From Roseburia sp. 1XD42-34 (GTDB taxonomy: Bacteria > Bacillota > Bacilli > Bacillales > Amphibacillaceae), in contig NZ_QWLJ01000013.1 of NCBI RefSeq assembly GCF_009917385.1, positions 49,941 to 113,940 on the forward strand: 64,000 nucleotides of DNA, written 5' to 3'. Every line of letters begins with the position of its first letter. Position 1 is the stretch's first letter. The notes below the pieces were generated by a model. It made no database searches. It saw nothing but the letters and a program-made list of their open reading frames with translations, and was not told the DNA's origin. Of this stretch, positions 47,045-58,124 are shown piece by piece. The position numbers and the translations under genes were made by a program.

Positions 47045-48790
47045 ATGACAAACTTTTTCACGCAAGATCCAGAGACGATTTTACTTCACGGCGGACAAAT
47101 ACCCGACCCGACAACAGGTTCAAGGGCAGTACCTATCTACCAAACTACTTCTTATGTTTTTAAAGATACCAAACATGCACAAAATTTATTTGGATTAGTG
47201 GAGCCAGGAAATATTTATTCTCGTATTGGTAATCCAACAGTGGATGCATTTGAACAGCGAGTTGCTCAACTGGAAGATGGAGTTGCAGCAGTAGCAACCT
47301 CTTCTGGTATGGCTGCTATTACATTCGCTATTTTAAATGTCGCCAGTGCTGGCGATGAAATCATTACCGACAGCAACCTTTATGGTGGGACGTATAACTT
47401 ATTTGCTAACATTTTGCCTCGCTATGGTATCAACGTTAAATTCGTTGATGGTACCAATCCAAAAGAAGTAGAAGCAGCGATCACTGATAAAACAAAAGCT
47501 ATTTTTGGAGAAACGATTACAAATCCAAGTCTTCACGTTTTTGATATAGAGACTATTGCTACTATCGCTCATGCGCACCATATTCCATTAATTATTGATA
47601 ATACATTCGCACCATACCTTACCAAACCATTTGCCTGGGGAGCAGATATTATTGTCCATTCTGCTACAAAATGGATCGGCGGACATGGAACCACCATTGG
47701 AGGTATCATTGTAGACGGTGGAAGATTTGATTGGAACAATGAACGATTCCCTGGCTTTACTGAACCCGATGAAAGTTACAATGGTCTACGGTTTATTGAT
47801 GTTGGACCAGCTGCTTATGCCACCAAGCTTCGCGTGCAATTAATTCGTGATATTGGTGCTTGCTTAAGTCCACATAGTGCCTTTTTACTGCTTCAAGGAT
47901 TAGAAACTTTACATTTACGTATGCAACAACATACACAAAACGCACAAAAGATTGCATCTTATTTGGAGAATCATCCAGCAATTGAGTGGGTCAGTTATCC
48001 AGGTTTGCCCAACCATCCGTCATATCCATTAACAAAAAAATATTTCCGTGATGACGCAGCAGGATCGATCATTACGTTTGGTATAAAAGGGGGAAGGGAA
48101 GCCGGAAGACAATTAATTGATCATATTGAATTATGGTCACATGTAGCGAATGTAGGGGATGCGAAATCACTGATTATTCATCCCGCTTCCACGACACATC
48201 AACAACTTACATCAGAGGAATTGGCAGCGAGCGGAACAACAGAAAAAACCGTCCGTTTATCGGTTGGGTTAGAATCCGTAAATGATTTGCTAATTACGCT
48301 AGATCAAGCGATTGCCAAAGCTACAGGTGAACAAGAGACCATCGTTTTTGATGATCAGGACGCTATCCAATGGCTGCTCCATTCTCCTTTTATAAGAGAT
48401 GAGGGGAACATCCGCAAAAAAACCATTGCCGTTTACGGGCTAGAGCAAGCGAGCAAAGCAGATGAAGAAAAAGTGTTGCAACTGCGAGCACTTGGATTTG
48501 ACATAGTTGCTGTCGGAAATCCTATTTCCACAGCACAACTGCCACAGTATGACGAGTTATCTGATGTCCCGATTATAGACGCTATTTGGCTGGTACACAC
48601 CACATTACCAGCTGACTTGTTAGAGCAACTCGTAAATAAAAAATGCAAGCTTCTATGGATCGAACAACCGAACGCTTTCTATAATATAGCAGATTATAAA
48701 AAAGCAGCAGGAACTACAGTTATTACACATAAGGATCCTTATGATGAAGCACTACGACTTCGTAATAATTCCTGTTTAACACCAGTGTAA
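47045..48790 (+). CDS. metY: O-acetylhomoserine sulfhydrylase with C-terminal CoA-binding-like domain
   Basis: 581 residues. The first 425 or so are a Cys/Met-metabolism PLP enzyme: HGGQIPDPTTGSRAVPIYQTTSY, ATSSGMAAITFAI, the PLP lysine in HSATKWIGGHG (about Lys208) and RLSVGLE. It makes homocysteine from O-acetylhomoserine and sulphide. The last 150 residues are extra: IAVYGLEQ, GFDIVAVGNP and KLLWIEQPNA follow the beta-alpha pattern of a CoA_binding_2 (YccU-like) Rossmann domain. ATG at 47045 lies after AAAGGAGG. Controlled by the SAM-I riboswitch upstream. Confidence 0.92.
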   Translation: MTNFFTQDPETILLHGGQIPDPTTGSRAVPIYQTTSYVFKDTKHAQNLFGLVEPGNIYSRIGNPTVDAFEQRVAQLEDGVAAVATSSGMAAITFAILNVASAGDEIITDSNLYGGTYNLFANILPRYGINVKFVDGTNPKEVEAAITDKTKAIFGETITNPSLHVFDIETIATIAHAHHIPLIIDNTFAPYLTKPFAWGADIIVHSATKWIGGHGTTIGGIIVDGGRFDWNNERFPGFTEPDESYNGLRFIDVGPAAYATKLRVQLIRDIGACLSPHSAFLLLQGLETLHLRMQQHTQNAQKIASYLENHPAIEWVSYPGLPNHPSYPLTKKYFRDDAAGSIITFGIKGGREAGRQLIDHIELWSHVANVGDAKSLIIHPASTTHQQLTSEELAASGTTEKTVRLSVGLESVNDLLITLDQAIAKATGEQETIVFDDQDAIQWLLHSPFIRDEGNIRKKTIAVYGLEQASKADEEKVLQLRALGFDIVAVGNPISTAQLPQYDELSDVPIIDAIWLVHTTLPADLLEQLVNKKCKLLWIEQPNAFYNIADYKKAAGTTVITHKDPYDEALRLRNNSCLTPV

Positions 48791-48823
48791 ACTTAACTTA
48801 TTCCAATCAGGAGAGATAATAAA

Positions 48824-48931
48824 ATGCTTATGGAATTGAAAAATGGATTTCACCTTAAACAAGACTCCATCTTGTTCAAACAAACTTTAGGTGCCCTAGC
48901 TTTTTTACAAACACTTCGTAAAAGCTTATGA
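48824..48931 (+). CDS. Possible 35-residue peptide after metY
   Basis: ATG at 48824 follows AGGAGAGATAATAAA 33 bp after the metY stop. The peptide reads MLMELKNGFHLKQDS then ILFKQTLGALAFLQTLRKSL. It could be a small regulatory peptide, the start of a deleted second gene of the operon, or chance. No homologue is recognised. Confidence 0.35.
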   Translation: MLMELKNGFHLKQDSILFKQTLGALAFLQTLRKSL

Positions 48932-49099
48932 AACCTTTTATTTTATTAAACAAGCACCCCAAAAACGAATATGAATAATGGTTAGAAAATGCTCAAAATT
49001 AATTTGTTTCTATACGTAGACAAAGAAAAAATGATCAACAAACTAATACTGCGATTATTGGATATTTTTTATAATTCTATAATATTCGCCCATTTTATA

Positions 49100-49131
49100 A
49101 ACATTTGACTAATAACCTCTAGTCAAATGTT
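49100..49131. repeat. Perfect 12-bp inverted repeat
   Basis: AACATTTGACTA and TAGTCAAATGTT with an 8-nt loop, in the gap after metY. Either a weak terminator for the metY transcript or a binding site. Nothing else was identified between 48932 and 49424. Confidence 0.5.
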
Positions 49132-49424
49132 GTTCTATTTAAAAATTCGCCTACGAAATGTGGGGGAATTTTTTAAAAAATCGACTGAGAAAAATTTTAA
49201 CCTGTTGAACTCGATGATATGCCCTCCATTTTTAATAGCTGTGAAATGATCGGAGGAAAAAACAATTCTACCTGCTACCTAGAGTCTTAGCCTTATATTT
49301 ATGCTATTTTAGCACTTTACAACGCAAGCTCAATTGGTTAGGATACCACTGATAATAATTTATTTTACTTGAGAACACGTACTGCACTTAAAATGAATAG
49401 CACTTTTTAATAAGGTGTTTTACG

Positions 49425-49781
49425 TTAATCAATGGACTCAGAAATTTGTTTCTTTACCAATGCAATTCTAGCACTATCAATTTCGTGTAGATACTGACAA
49501 ATTTGTTCAACGACGAAAAGCTGCGACATTTCCGTAATTAATGTACTACCTTCTTGTGCTACTTCTTTTCCTGCAGTAAATAATATCAATTCAGCGATTT
49601 TAGTAATAGGCGAACGTGAATGGTTCGTAATAGCAATCGGGCTGCCCATTTTCTTTCACTTTACTTAACCATTGTAACGTCTCTCTTGTATCACCTGTTA
49701 CACTAAATGCACTCGCCAAGTCATCCGATTCGATTAAATGAGATGATACTACTCTTGTATGCTGTTCTGAAAAAAGTATGC
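49425..49781 (-). pseudogene. RpiR family regulator remnant (truncated, frameshifted)
   Basis: The minus strand encodes the C-terminal part of an RpiR SIS domain. From 49780 one frame gives a segment with LIESDDLASAFSVTGDTRETLQ and KVKENG; near 49645 the homology shifts into a second frame with IAITNHSRSPITK, LILFTAGKE, EGSTLITEMSQLFVVE. The DNA-binding domain and first half of the SIS domain are missing: the frame hits TAA at about 49783, where repeat B begins. It is therefore doubly broken. It resembles a different RpiR subgroup from the intact gene at 40188. Confidence 0.75.
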
Positions 49782-49783
49782 TT

Positions 49784-49943
49784 TATATCAAGGCGATAAG
49801 TCCAAACCAAAAACACCCTCAACTGGAGGAAAGAATCGGGTATTTAGATCCTGTTATCTCCCACTTAGACTTGTTACTGGCCAGATTTATCCAAACAGCC
49901 TGAAGTGAGAGTCTACAGCAAACTTAGTATACGGGGGGTAAAC
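49784..49943 (+). repeat. Repeat B at the pseudogene end
   Basis: AATCGGGTATTTAGATCC, TGTTATCTCCCACTTAGAC, GAAGTGAGAGTCTACAGC, TATACGGGG. The 5' part is poorly kept; it adjoins the broken end of the RpiR remnant. Confidence 0.75.
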
Positions 49944-50072
49944 ACCCATTTTCATTCTCTACATATGAGTTAGGATCAAGTATTTATATTTGTTAACAAA
50001 TCACGAACATTTTTCCATAATAGGTTTACTTTTTCATATGATTGGAAAAATTATAAATAACCTTCCCTTTCT

Positions 50073-50106
50073 GGTCGCCTTGTATTTGAAGGCGATCTTT
50101 TTTGAT
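50073..50106 (+). terminator. Orphan terminator hairpin
   Basis: GGTCGCCTT pairs with AAGGCGATC (one G-U) and is followed by TTTTTT. No plus-strand gene precedes it, so it may be left from a deleted gene. Confidence 0.5.
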
Positions 50107-50171
50107 TGAAGATGAATGACATAAACCAAAAGCGGCAAGCTATGAAAAACGAGGCCACAGTTTAATTACCT

Positions 50172-50398
50172 TTAGGTATTTAACAAAGGTGCAAGCGCCC
50201 GTTTAGCAACGTAGCTACTGGAGCGAAGCAACTAAAGTTTTAGGAATCATGGTGAGGCACGAACCAATGATGACTTATCGTAAGGCAATGGAGTGAAGTT
50301 GCCTAGTTGCTGCGCTCATGCGCCGGATGTGGCTATTCTATTAAGTCCGTATCCCCAAAGCAACAATTTTTATTCTTTCTTATCTTTTAAAAAAGAGA
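50172..50398 (+). repeat. Repeat A, copy 9
   Basis: TTAACAAAGGTGCAAGCGCC, GTTTAGCAACGTAGC, GATGACTTATCGTAAGG, AAGTTGCCTAGTTGCTGCGC, TTTTTATTCTTTCTTATC. Confidence 0.85.
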
Positions 50399-50399
50399 C

Positions 50400-50845
50400 A
50401 CTTTTGATAATTAACTTAACCATCATCGTTTTGCCTTTTTTCGTTAGCCTGCAAATAGTCTAAAAAGTGAAACCTCCAATTAATGGAGTTTCATGACGCT
50501 TGAAATGTAGGGCTACCACATACAAGATGATGCATAAAAAATGGTATACTTGACTTACTTGATGAAACGTAAGAAACGGATGATTTGTTCGCTAATCCAT
50601 TCCATGCATTTTGGAGGCAAATTCGATTTACTTAAGATAAACAAATGCATGAAGGTTATATAACCTGTATACTACAACCAAATAATCTTCATTTTAGAGT
50701 TGCTTTACATCAATTTCATTCGCACAGGTGCTTGAAGAAAATACTAAATCAATGAACCAGTTATAAGCTCGAATGTTAGACAATAATGTCCTTGCAACAA
50801 AGTGAAAGAATCATTTAATATTAACTAGCTTAGGTGTTGATAACG
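50400..50845. other. Upstream region of ypmR, no gene seen
   Basis: AAAGTGAAACCTCCAATTAATGGAG at about 50466 (broken: AAAGTGAAACC, TCCA-attaa-TGGA) may be a decayed 5' end of repeat B. No supported ORF. Confidence 0.3.
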
Positions 50846-51727
50846 ATGCAAAAAAACAAATATCTTATCGGGACCATCCTCTTATTACTAATAGGAGGGG
50901 TTATCCTTTTGAACTCTCTTCGTGAACCTGAACAATCATCTGAATACGTTCACACCACAAGGGAAGAACAGAACCAAACAAAGCTAGCAACAGAAAAAAA
51001 AGCGATAACAGCAAACGAACATCAACTACGTCGTTTACCGCAGTTTTCCTTTCATATAGAACAGCAAGTTACGCAACATTTTTACCAATCGAGACACATT
51101 ACCGCAATTGGTGATTCGCTAACACAAGGTGTTGGAGATGAGACCGCTCAAGGAGGCTATGTTGGAGCATTGCAAGCTATGTTGGAGGAAACAAAAACCC
51201 AAACCACTTTTGATAACTTTGGTGTAAGGGGCAATCGCTCAGATCAACTGCTAAAACGATTGGAACAAGATGATATCATTGCTTCTATACAGCAAGCGGA
51301 CATCGTATTTATAACGATCGGCGCCAATGATATTATGCGAGTATTAAAAGAGAATATTACAAACCTGCAGATGGATGATTTTGAAAAAGCCCGTATGGAC
51401 TATGAAAAACGACTCGACAAGATTATCTCAAACATACATGCAATTAATACTGATGCAAACATTTATTTGCTAGGTTTTTACAATCCTTTTGGTGAGTATT
51501 TTAAAGATATTAAAGAATTAAAACTCATTGCTGAAAATTGGAATAAAACAGGGGAACAATTAGTAAACAAGCATGAAAATAGCTCATTTATACCAATGAT
51601 GGACTTATTTTCAAATCCAGAAGAAAACCTATTTGCAGAAGATAATTTCCATCCGAATCGGTTAGGTTACCAACGGATCGCTGAACGTATATTCGAGGTT
51701 ATGAAGAATAAACAAAAAAGAGGATGA
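50846..51727 (+). CDS. ypmR: SGNH/GDSL-family hydrolase YpmR-like
   Basis: 293 residues. An N-terminal hydrophobic anchor (residues about 5-23) places it at the outer membrane face. SGNH blocks are present: ITAIGDSLTQGVGD (nucleophile Ser), FGVRGNRSD (Gly and Asn), ITIGANDIM and EDNFHPNRLGYQRIA (Asp/His pair). It should be an esterase or lipase on lipid or wall substrates. ATG at 50846 follows AGGTG; a GTG at 50834 is upstream of it. It overlaps the first possible ypmS ATG, so the two are co-transcribed as in B. subtilis. Confidence 0.9.
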   Translation: MQKNKYLIGTILLLLIGGVILLNSLREPEQSSEYVHTTREEQNQTKLATEKKAITANEHQLRRLPQFSFHIEQQVTQHFYQSRHITAIGDSLTQGVGDETAQGGYVGALQAMLEETKTQTTFDNFGVRGNRSDQLLKRLEQDDIIASIQQADIVFITIGANDIMRVLKENITNLQMDDFEKARMDYEKRLDKIISNIHAINTDANIYLLGFYNPFGEYFKDIKELKLIAENWNKTGEQLVNKHENSSFIPMMDLFSNPEENLFAEDNFHPNRLGYQRIAERIFEVMKNKQKRG

Positions 51728-51732
51728 ATAGC

Positions 51733-52359
51733 ATGGGGAACAGAACCGAACATAAAAAAAGCAAAAATTGGAAGTGGAAGTGGCTGTTTATCGGTCTGCT
51801 TGCTTTCAACATCATCCTGCTGTTCGCATTTCTGATACTCATTTTTTGGCCCGTACCGCAAGCCGATTACCCGGAGCCAACTGCAAAAAAAACGGAAGCA
51901 AGTTCTGAATTTATTGTTCGTACAACAAAAAAGAATCTGAATGATCTAGTCAATGCACATATCGATCAATTGCTGGAGGGTACAAATCATCGCTACCGTA
52001 TTGAACTGGGAGATGATGTTCATTTGATTGGAGAATTGCCAGTTTTCTCATCTACTGTTCCTTTATCTGTTCATTTAGAGCCTTTCGTTCAAGAAAATGG
52101 CGATATCATTCTTAAACAGAGATCTATTTCTATTGGGCAATTAGAATTGCCAAACAAAAAAATCATGGAATACATGGATAAATATCTTCCTATGCCTAAA
52201 TGGGTAACCGTTAATCCAAAAGATGAGGAAATATACGTAGCAGTCACAGATATACAGCTCAAGAGTAACTTTCAGGTAGCGGTTGAACATATTGATTTAC
52301 CATCAAATAATCTGTCGTTTAAATTCCGTATTCCTTACCAAACATTAGGTATTGAATAA
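51733..52359 (+). CDS. ypmS: YpmS family protein (DUF2140)
   Basis: 208 residues. A lysine/tryptophan-rich N-terminus (KKSKNWKWKW) leads into one membrane helix (about 17-40), then an extracytoplasmic domain with NDLVNAHIDQLL, YRIELGDDVHLIGELPVF and KWVTVNPKDEEIYVAV, matching YpmS/DUF2140. Function is unknown, but it is always paired with YpmR. ATG at 51733 is chosen because AAAGAGG lies 9 nt upstream; ATG at 51724 touches that site. Confidence 0.88.
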   Translation: MGNRTEHKKSKNWKWKWLFIGLLAFNIILLFAFLILIFWPVPQADYPEPTAKKTEASSEFIVRTTKKNLNDLVNAHIDQLLEGTNHRYRIELGDDVHLIGELPVFSSTVPLSVHLEPFVQENGDIILKQRSISIGQLELPNKKIMEYMDKYLPMPKWVTVNPKDEEIYVAVTDIQLKSNFQVAVEHIDLPSNNLSFKFRIPYQTLGIE

Positions 52360-52392
52360 GCGAAGCTGGAAGGGACCCAGCTTCGCTTATTC
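52354..52392 (+). terminator. 16-bp perfect hairpin over the ypmS stop
   Basis: GAATAAGCGAAGCTGG (52354-52369) and its exact complement (52377-52392). The first arm includes the ypmS stop codon. The following bases are not a clean T-run. Confidence 0.65.
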
Positions 52393-52437
52393 ATAGATAT
52401 AAACTTTTAAAAACCTGTTTTTCAGAACATGTGTAGA

Positions 52438-53046
52438 CTATTGTTCATTCATATGAGTATAAATAATATATGATGACATAACTTGCTCTTCTTCTTTCTG
52501 CTTATAAGGAGCTACTTTGTTACGGTTAGGATAATTTCCTAGCCTGCCTTCATAAATCAGCTGCATCCCCTCATGACTTCGAATATCTTCAGGGGTGACA
52601 AAGCAAGTAGGCTTCTTCAGTTGAAAAGCACCAGCATTCTTTAATACAGTAGCAACAAATTGTGAACAAAAAAATGCACATTTTCGATTGATTTCTATTT
52701 GTAATAGGATTCCAATCAAACCAATAAAGTTATATCGATAGCGATCTTTTTCACGCTCTATTTGGTTGATATGACATAAAATTTGCTCACGTTCTTCATT
52801 AGATACGTTAAAACGATAAACTGCACAATCGGATTTCTTTAAAAAATCACTGCGAATATCTTCTCGAACAAATCCTCCGATAAAAGGATTCTTTGGCCGC
52901 TTCCGCCCAAAGCTATACAGTTCTTTCAGATCCTCATCAAATCCGATGGAAACATGGTTCAATGATTGCTTTGTAAAAAAATGAATCGCCTTCGCTAAAT
53001 TCGTGCCCGTATCTGTGAAGAGCAGGTAAATGGCTGTTTCTCCCAA
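52438..53046 (-). CDS. Permuted papain-fold (YiiX/NlpC-P60-like) hydrolase
   Basis: 202 residues without a signal peptide. The order of catalytic residues fits the circularly permuted YiiX/DUF830 group: His in SLNHVSIGFDEDL near residue 30 and Cys in FFCSQFVATVL near 125. The region between, with ERDRYRYNFIGLIG-like residues, is helical. Such proteins cleave amide or thioester bonds; substrate unknown. Start is TTG at 53046, with AAGGGG 9 nt upstream. Stand-alone gene, convergent with ypmS. Confidence 0.72.
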   Translation of the reverse strand: MGETAIYLLFTDTGTNLAKAIHFFTKQSLNHVSIGFDEDLKELYSFGRKRPKNPFIGGFVREDIRSDFLKKSDCAVYRFNVSNEEREQILCHINQIEREKDRYRYNFIGLIGILLQIEINRKCAFFCSQFVATVLKNAGAFQLKKPTCFVTPEDIRSHEGMQLIYEGRLGNYPNRNKVAPYKQKEEEQVMSSYIIYTHMNEQ

Positions 53047-53300
53047 TACACATATCCCCTTCCATCTATGATGTAGAGAAATGGTTCAAAAGGTCTGCTG
53101 AATTGAAATGATATTCTGCCTGTTTCATTCATCCAATTTTGTACTGCACCTGTATGAATAGACCCCATTTTGCTGCACGAAATGGTAATGATTAAAACAA
53201 TGCTTCCTCCACCCTTCCTTTCAAACACACTCCTTTGCAATTGCACTAACCTTTCTTATACTATTACAAAAAAAGTCATTTTACACAAGTATAATTTCAA
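53047..53300. other. Gap before repeat B, no gene seen
   Basis: An open frame on the minus strand covers this part but has no recognisable domain and overlaps the hydrolase gene out of frame. Confidence 0.3.
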
Positions 53301-53472
53301 AATGAATCTTCAATCAGTAGGTTTACATTCACCCCCCACAGCTTGTTAGTACTGTAACGGTATAACCTAGGCGCTTACGAAATCAGAGGTGCCGTTATCT
53401 CCCACTTAGACTTGCTGCAGTACAGATTATTCAACTCCTGAAGTAGGAGATCTTCTTGCATCTTAGGATAAA
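53301..53472 (+). repeat. Repeat B
   Basis: AATGAATCTTCAATCAG, TAACGGTATAACCTAGG, GGTGCCGTTATCTCCC, CTTGCTGCAGTACAG, GAAGTAGGAG, TTAGGATAAA. Confidence 0.8.
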
Positions 53473-53522
53473 AGTGAAACAATTAAATGATTTTTGTTTC
53501 CACTTCCATATACCGAAAGGTT

Positions 53523-53571
53523 GTTTGCTTCTAAAGCAAACGTTGACGAATTACTTGAAATAACGTAAGCT
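53523..53571 (+). promoter_or_regulatory. Inverted repeat and promoter of the ABC-F gene
   Basis: GTTTGCTT-cta-AAGCAAAC (53523-53541) is directly followed by TTGACG (53543-53548), a 17-bp spacer and TAAGCT (53566-53571). The palindrome touches the -35 box, as an operator might. Confidence 0.4.
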
Positions 53572-53579
53572 AACCTTGA

Positions 53580-55235
<1,656 letters not shown>

Positions 55236-55251
55236 TTAAAAGATCGTTACC

Positions 55252-55446
55252 ATAAAGGGAATCTTCCATCAGTGGGGATTTTCATTCATCCCCCATTGAT
55301 TGTCAATACCTTGATGGTATGACCAAATAACCTCTTACGAAATAAGACATTTAGGTGCTGTTATCTCCCACTTAGGCTTATTGCAGTATGGATTTTCCAA
55401 TTCTTGAAGTGGGAGTCTTACAGCAACATCTTATCTACGTGATAAA
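55252..55446 (+). repeat. Repeat B, best full copy
   Basis: From CATAAAGGGAATCTTCCATC to CTACGTGATAAAA. Hairpin 1 ATCAGTGGGGA/TCCCCCATTGAT; hairpin 2 TACC..TGGTA; hairpin 3 CTCCCACTT/GAAGTGGGAG. Begins 16 bp after the ABC-F stop. Confidence 0.9.
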
Positions 55447-55518
55447 ATCATAGCTAACGAGGAGTCTGGTTCCATAACTAAGCCAACTTGATTGAAAAAC
55501 GAACAATCCAGTTTTAGC

Positions 55519-55640
55519 GTAGTCAAAATAGATAGACTCCTGCGAGCGCGAGCTGAAGATCCCGCAGGAAAGCTGTTTTTTTGCTTCCGAGGAAGCTGAG
55601 CCGCGCCTCGTGGAAAGCGAAGTATTTTGGCATAGCGGTG
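55519..55640 (+). repeat. Repeat D, common Bacillus-type repeat
   Basis: AGACTCCTGCGAGCGCGAGC, ATCCCGCAGGAAAGC, CCGAGGAAGCTGAGCC and GTGGAAAGCGAAGT resemble a GC-rich repeat I recall as widespread between genes in Bacillus relatives. Base composition is clearly higher in GC than the surroundings. Only one copy in the window. Confidence 0.7.
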
Positions 55641-55662
55641 ATAGAAATTTTTAAATGCCCAT

Positions 55663-55698
55663 AAGCCGAACAATTATAACTGGATTGTTCGGCTTTTA
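55663..55698 (+). terminator. Terminator-like hairpin
   Basis: AGCCGAACAAT (55663-55673) pairs with ATTGTTCGGCT (55684-55694), then TTTA. Likely end of the ABC-F transcript. Confidence 0.65.
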
Positions 55699-55737
55699 CT
55701 ATATCGTATTTGCTTATGTCCCTAGCTCTTCGTTTTT

Positions 55738-56685
55738 TTACTGTTCTTGCTTTTGTTTTACTTTATTTAACATATCCCTCGTCATCTTATCTAGGTCGTA
55801 TTCTACTTTAAAGCCCCATTCTTCAATAGCGCAAGTAGAGTCAAGGTTATTTGGCCAGCTATCCGCAATCGCTTGTCTAAATGGATCAACAGCATAATCT
55901 AATGTGAAAGATGGCATATACTTCTGAATCGATACAGCAAAATCTTCCGGTGCAGCAGAAAAAGCAGCTATATTAAATGCATTACGATGCTGTAGTTTAT
56001 TTGCATCTGCCTCCATCAACTGGATAATCGCATTTATGGCATCCGGCATATACATCATATCCATGTACGTACCTTTACCGATATAAGATGTATAACTACC
56101 CTTCTTCACGGCTTCATAATACATTTCAACTGCATAGTCCGTTGTTCCCCCACCTGGCAACGTAACATATGAAATAAGCCCCGGAAAACGAACACCACGT
56201 GTATCCACACCGAAACGAGTATAGTAATAATCAGCTAATAGTTCACCAGACACTTTATTAACCCCATACATCGTAGTCGGACGTTGCAACGTATCTTGAG
56301 GCGTGTGGTCTTTTGGTGTTGAGGGGCCAAAAGCTCCAATGGAACTGGGTGTGAAAAATTGCAGCTTTAATTCACGTGCAATCTCTAAGGCGTTGACCAA
56401 TCCACCCATATTGATATCCCATGCCAATTTCGGGTTTTCCTCTGCTTTAGCAGATAATAAAGCTGCCAAATGCATCATTGTATCTACCTGGTATTTCTTT
56501 GTCACATCAAAAAGCTGATTTGCATCGGTTACATCAACGACTTCAAAAGGGCCTTCAGCTATACGCCCTTCTGCCTTTCGAATATCTGTTGCTATAACTT
56601 GATCGGTTCCATAGATCTCTCTTAATTTTAGGACAAGCTCTGAGCCAATTTGACCCAAAGCTCCCGTTACTAGTATTTTTTCCAT
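55738..56685 (-). CDS. L-threonine 3-dehydrogenase, SDR (epimerase-like) type
   Basis: 315 residues, extended short-chain dehydrogenase. NAD site [15 protein letters not shown] at the start, [31 protein letters not shown] (catalytic Ser region) and the YGVNK Tyr-Lys pair. The NxxT-like [10 protein letters not shown] region and partner gene kbl identify it as the UDP-galactose-epimerase-like threonine dehydrogenase, which makes 2-amino-3-ketobutyrate. GAGAGAGG precedes ATG. It follows kbl by 35 bp in one operon. Confidence 0.9.
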   Translation of the reverse strand: MEKILVTGALGQIGSELVLKLREIYGTDQVIATDIRKAEGRIAEGPFEVVDVTDANQLFDVTKKYQVDTMMHLAALLSAKAEENPKLAWDINMGGLVNALEIARELKLQFFTPSSIGAFGPSTPKDHTPQDTLQRPTTMYGVNKVSGELLADYYYTRFGVDTRGVRFPGLISYVTLPGGGTTDYAVEMYYEAVKKGSYTSYIGKGTYMDMMYMPDAINAIIQLMEADANKLQHRNAFNIAAFSAAPEDFAVSIQKYMPSFTLDYAVDPFRQAIADSWPNNLDSTCAIEEWGFKVEYDLDKMTRDMLNKVKQKQEQ

Positions 56686-56720
56686 TGCTCGAAATCCTCT
56701 CTCGCACTTATCTCCATTTG

Positions 56721-57911
56721 CTAAATAACACCAAGTTCTTTACCCACTTTTTCATATACTGCGATTGCTTTATCCAACATTTCTTTGGTATGTGCAGCTG
56801 TTGGCATATTTCTCACGCGACCTGTTCCGCGTGGTACCGTTGGGAAAACAATCGACTTCGCATAAACACCTTCTTCGTTAAGACGTCTGCTGAATTCTTG
56901 AGTCGCATTTTCATCGCCAATTATACAAGGTGTAATTGGTGTTTCACTATCACCGATATCAAAACCTAATTGCTTTAAGCCAGCCTTTAAATAGTTGCCA
57001 TTTTCCCATAGCTTTTCATTTAATTCTGTGCTTTCCATGAGGAGCTCGACAGCCTTCGTGCTAGCTGCAGCATCAGCAGGTGAAACAGCCGTGGAAAATA
57101 GGAATGGACGTGAACGGACTTTTAACCAATCAATAAGGTTAGCTTTTCCAGCAACATAACCACCAATTACGCCAATTGCTTTGGATAATGTACCCATTTG
57201 AAAATCGACTTTATCCTGCAAACCGAAATGCTTCACAGTTCCTGCTCCTTTTCCAAGAACCCCAGAACCGTGCGCATCATCTACATACGTAATTAAGTCG
57301 AATTCGTCTGCAATCTCAACAATTTCCGGAAGCTTAGCAATATCCCCGTCCATCGAAAATACACCATCGGTAATAACCATAATCTTATTATATTGTCCAG
57401 ATTCGACAGCTTCTTTCGCTTTTTTCCGCAAATCATTCATATCCGAATGATTAAAACGAATAACCTTTGCTTTGGATAGACGGCATCCATCAATAATGGA
57501 TGCATGGTTTAATTCATCAGATAAAATGGCATCATTTTTATCCATCACCGCTGAAATAGCTGCCATATTACAATTAAATCCAGATTGATAAGAAATAACC
57601 GCCTCTGTTCCTTTAAAAGCTGCCAACTTCTTTTCTAACTCAAGATGAAGATCAAGCGTTCCGTTAATCGTACGCACAGCACCTGCACCAACACCATGAG
57701 AATCAACTGCTTGTTTGGCTACCTGCTTCAACATGTCATTCGTAGCTAACCCAAGGTAATTATTTGAAGAAAGGTTGATTAATGTTCTCTCGCCAATTTT
57801 TATTTCCGCACCATTCGGACCTTGTACAGGATCAATTTCATTATATAAACCTCGTTCCTTCAAGTCAGCAATATTGTCATTTAAAAAAGAATCTAACGCT
57901 TTACTAGTCAT
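56721..57911 (-). CDS. kbl: Glycine C-acetyltransferase (2-amino-3-ketobutyrate CoA ligase)
   Basis: 396 residues, alpha-oxoamine synthase family. [17 protein letters not shown] near 40, [47 protein letters not shown] and the PLP lysine in [12 protein letters not shown] (about 242). It splits 2-amino-3-ketobutyrate with CoA to glycine and acetyl-CoA, completing threonine breakdown begun by the next gene. ATG has AAGGAGG 7 nt upstream. First gene of the two-gene operon. Confidence 0.95.
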   Translation of the reverse strand: MTSKALDSFLNDNIADLKERGLYNEIDPVQGPNGAEIKIGERTLINLSSNNYLGLATNDMLKQVAKQAVDSHGVGAGAVRTINGTLDLHLELEKKLAAFKGTEAVISYQSGFNCNMAAISAVMDKNDAILSDELNHASIIDGCRLSKAKVIRFNHSDMNDLRKKAKEAVESGQYNKIMVITDGVFSMDGDIAKLPEIVEIADEFDLITYVDDAHGSGVLGKGAGTVKHFGLQDKVDFQMGTLSKAIGVIGGYVAGKANLIDWLKVRSRPFLFSTAVSPADAAASTKAVELLMESTELNEKLWENGNYLKAGLKQLGFDIGDSETPITPCIIGDENATQEFSRRLNEEGVYAKSIVFPTVPRGTGRVRNMPTAAHTKEMLDKAIAVYEKVGKELGVI

Positions 57912-57970
57912 TTTACGTCCTCCTTTTATGTAAGTTTATGTTGTTTCCTGTTACATTAAACGGTTCATAC

Positions 57971-58124
57971 TATAAAGTGAACCTTCCATCAGTAAGATCA
58001 TTTTTCATGCCCCACCGATTGTTAGTTAAATGAGTATGACATTTGGGTGCTGTTAACTCCCACATAGACTTGTTTCGCCCATTTTTGAAGTGGGCATCTT
58101 AACAGCGCCTTATATGCGGAACAA
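57971..58124 (+). repeat. Repeat B
   Basis: TATAAAGTGAACCTTCCATC, TGAGTATGACATTTGGG (middle part deleted), GTGCTGTTAACTCCCAC, AAGTGGGCATCTTAACAGC, TATGCGGAACAAA. Lies 60 bp upstream of kbl. The bases from here to 58613 hold no gene that I can support. Confidence 0.85.

Noticed and set aside
52995..53246. 83-codon minus-strand ORF upstream of the papain-fold gene
   Set aside because: Overlaps that gene out of frame and shows no recognisable domain; I could not tie it to GerP or any other small spore family.
55431..55673. 80-codon minus-strand ORF
   Set aside because: It lies entirely over repeat D and the end of repeat B, and its arginine/alanine-rich sequence reflects the GC-rich repeat.
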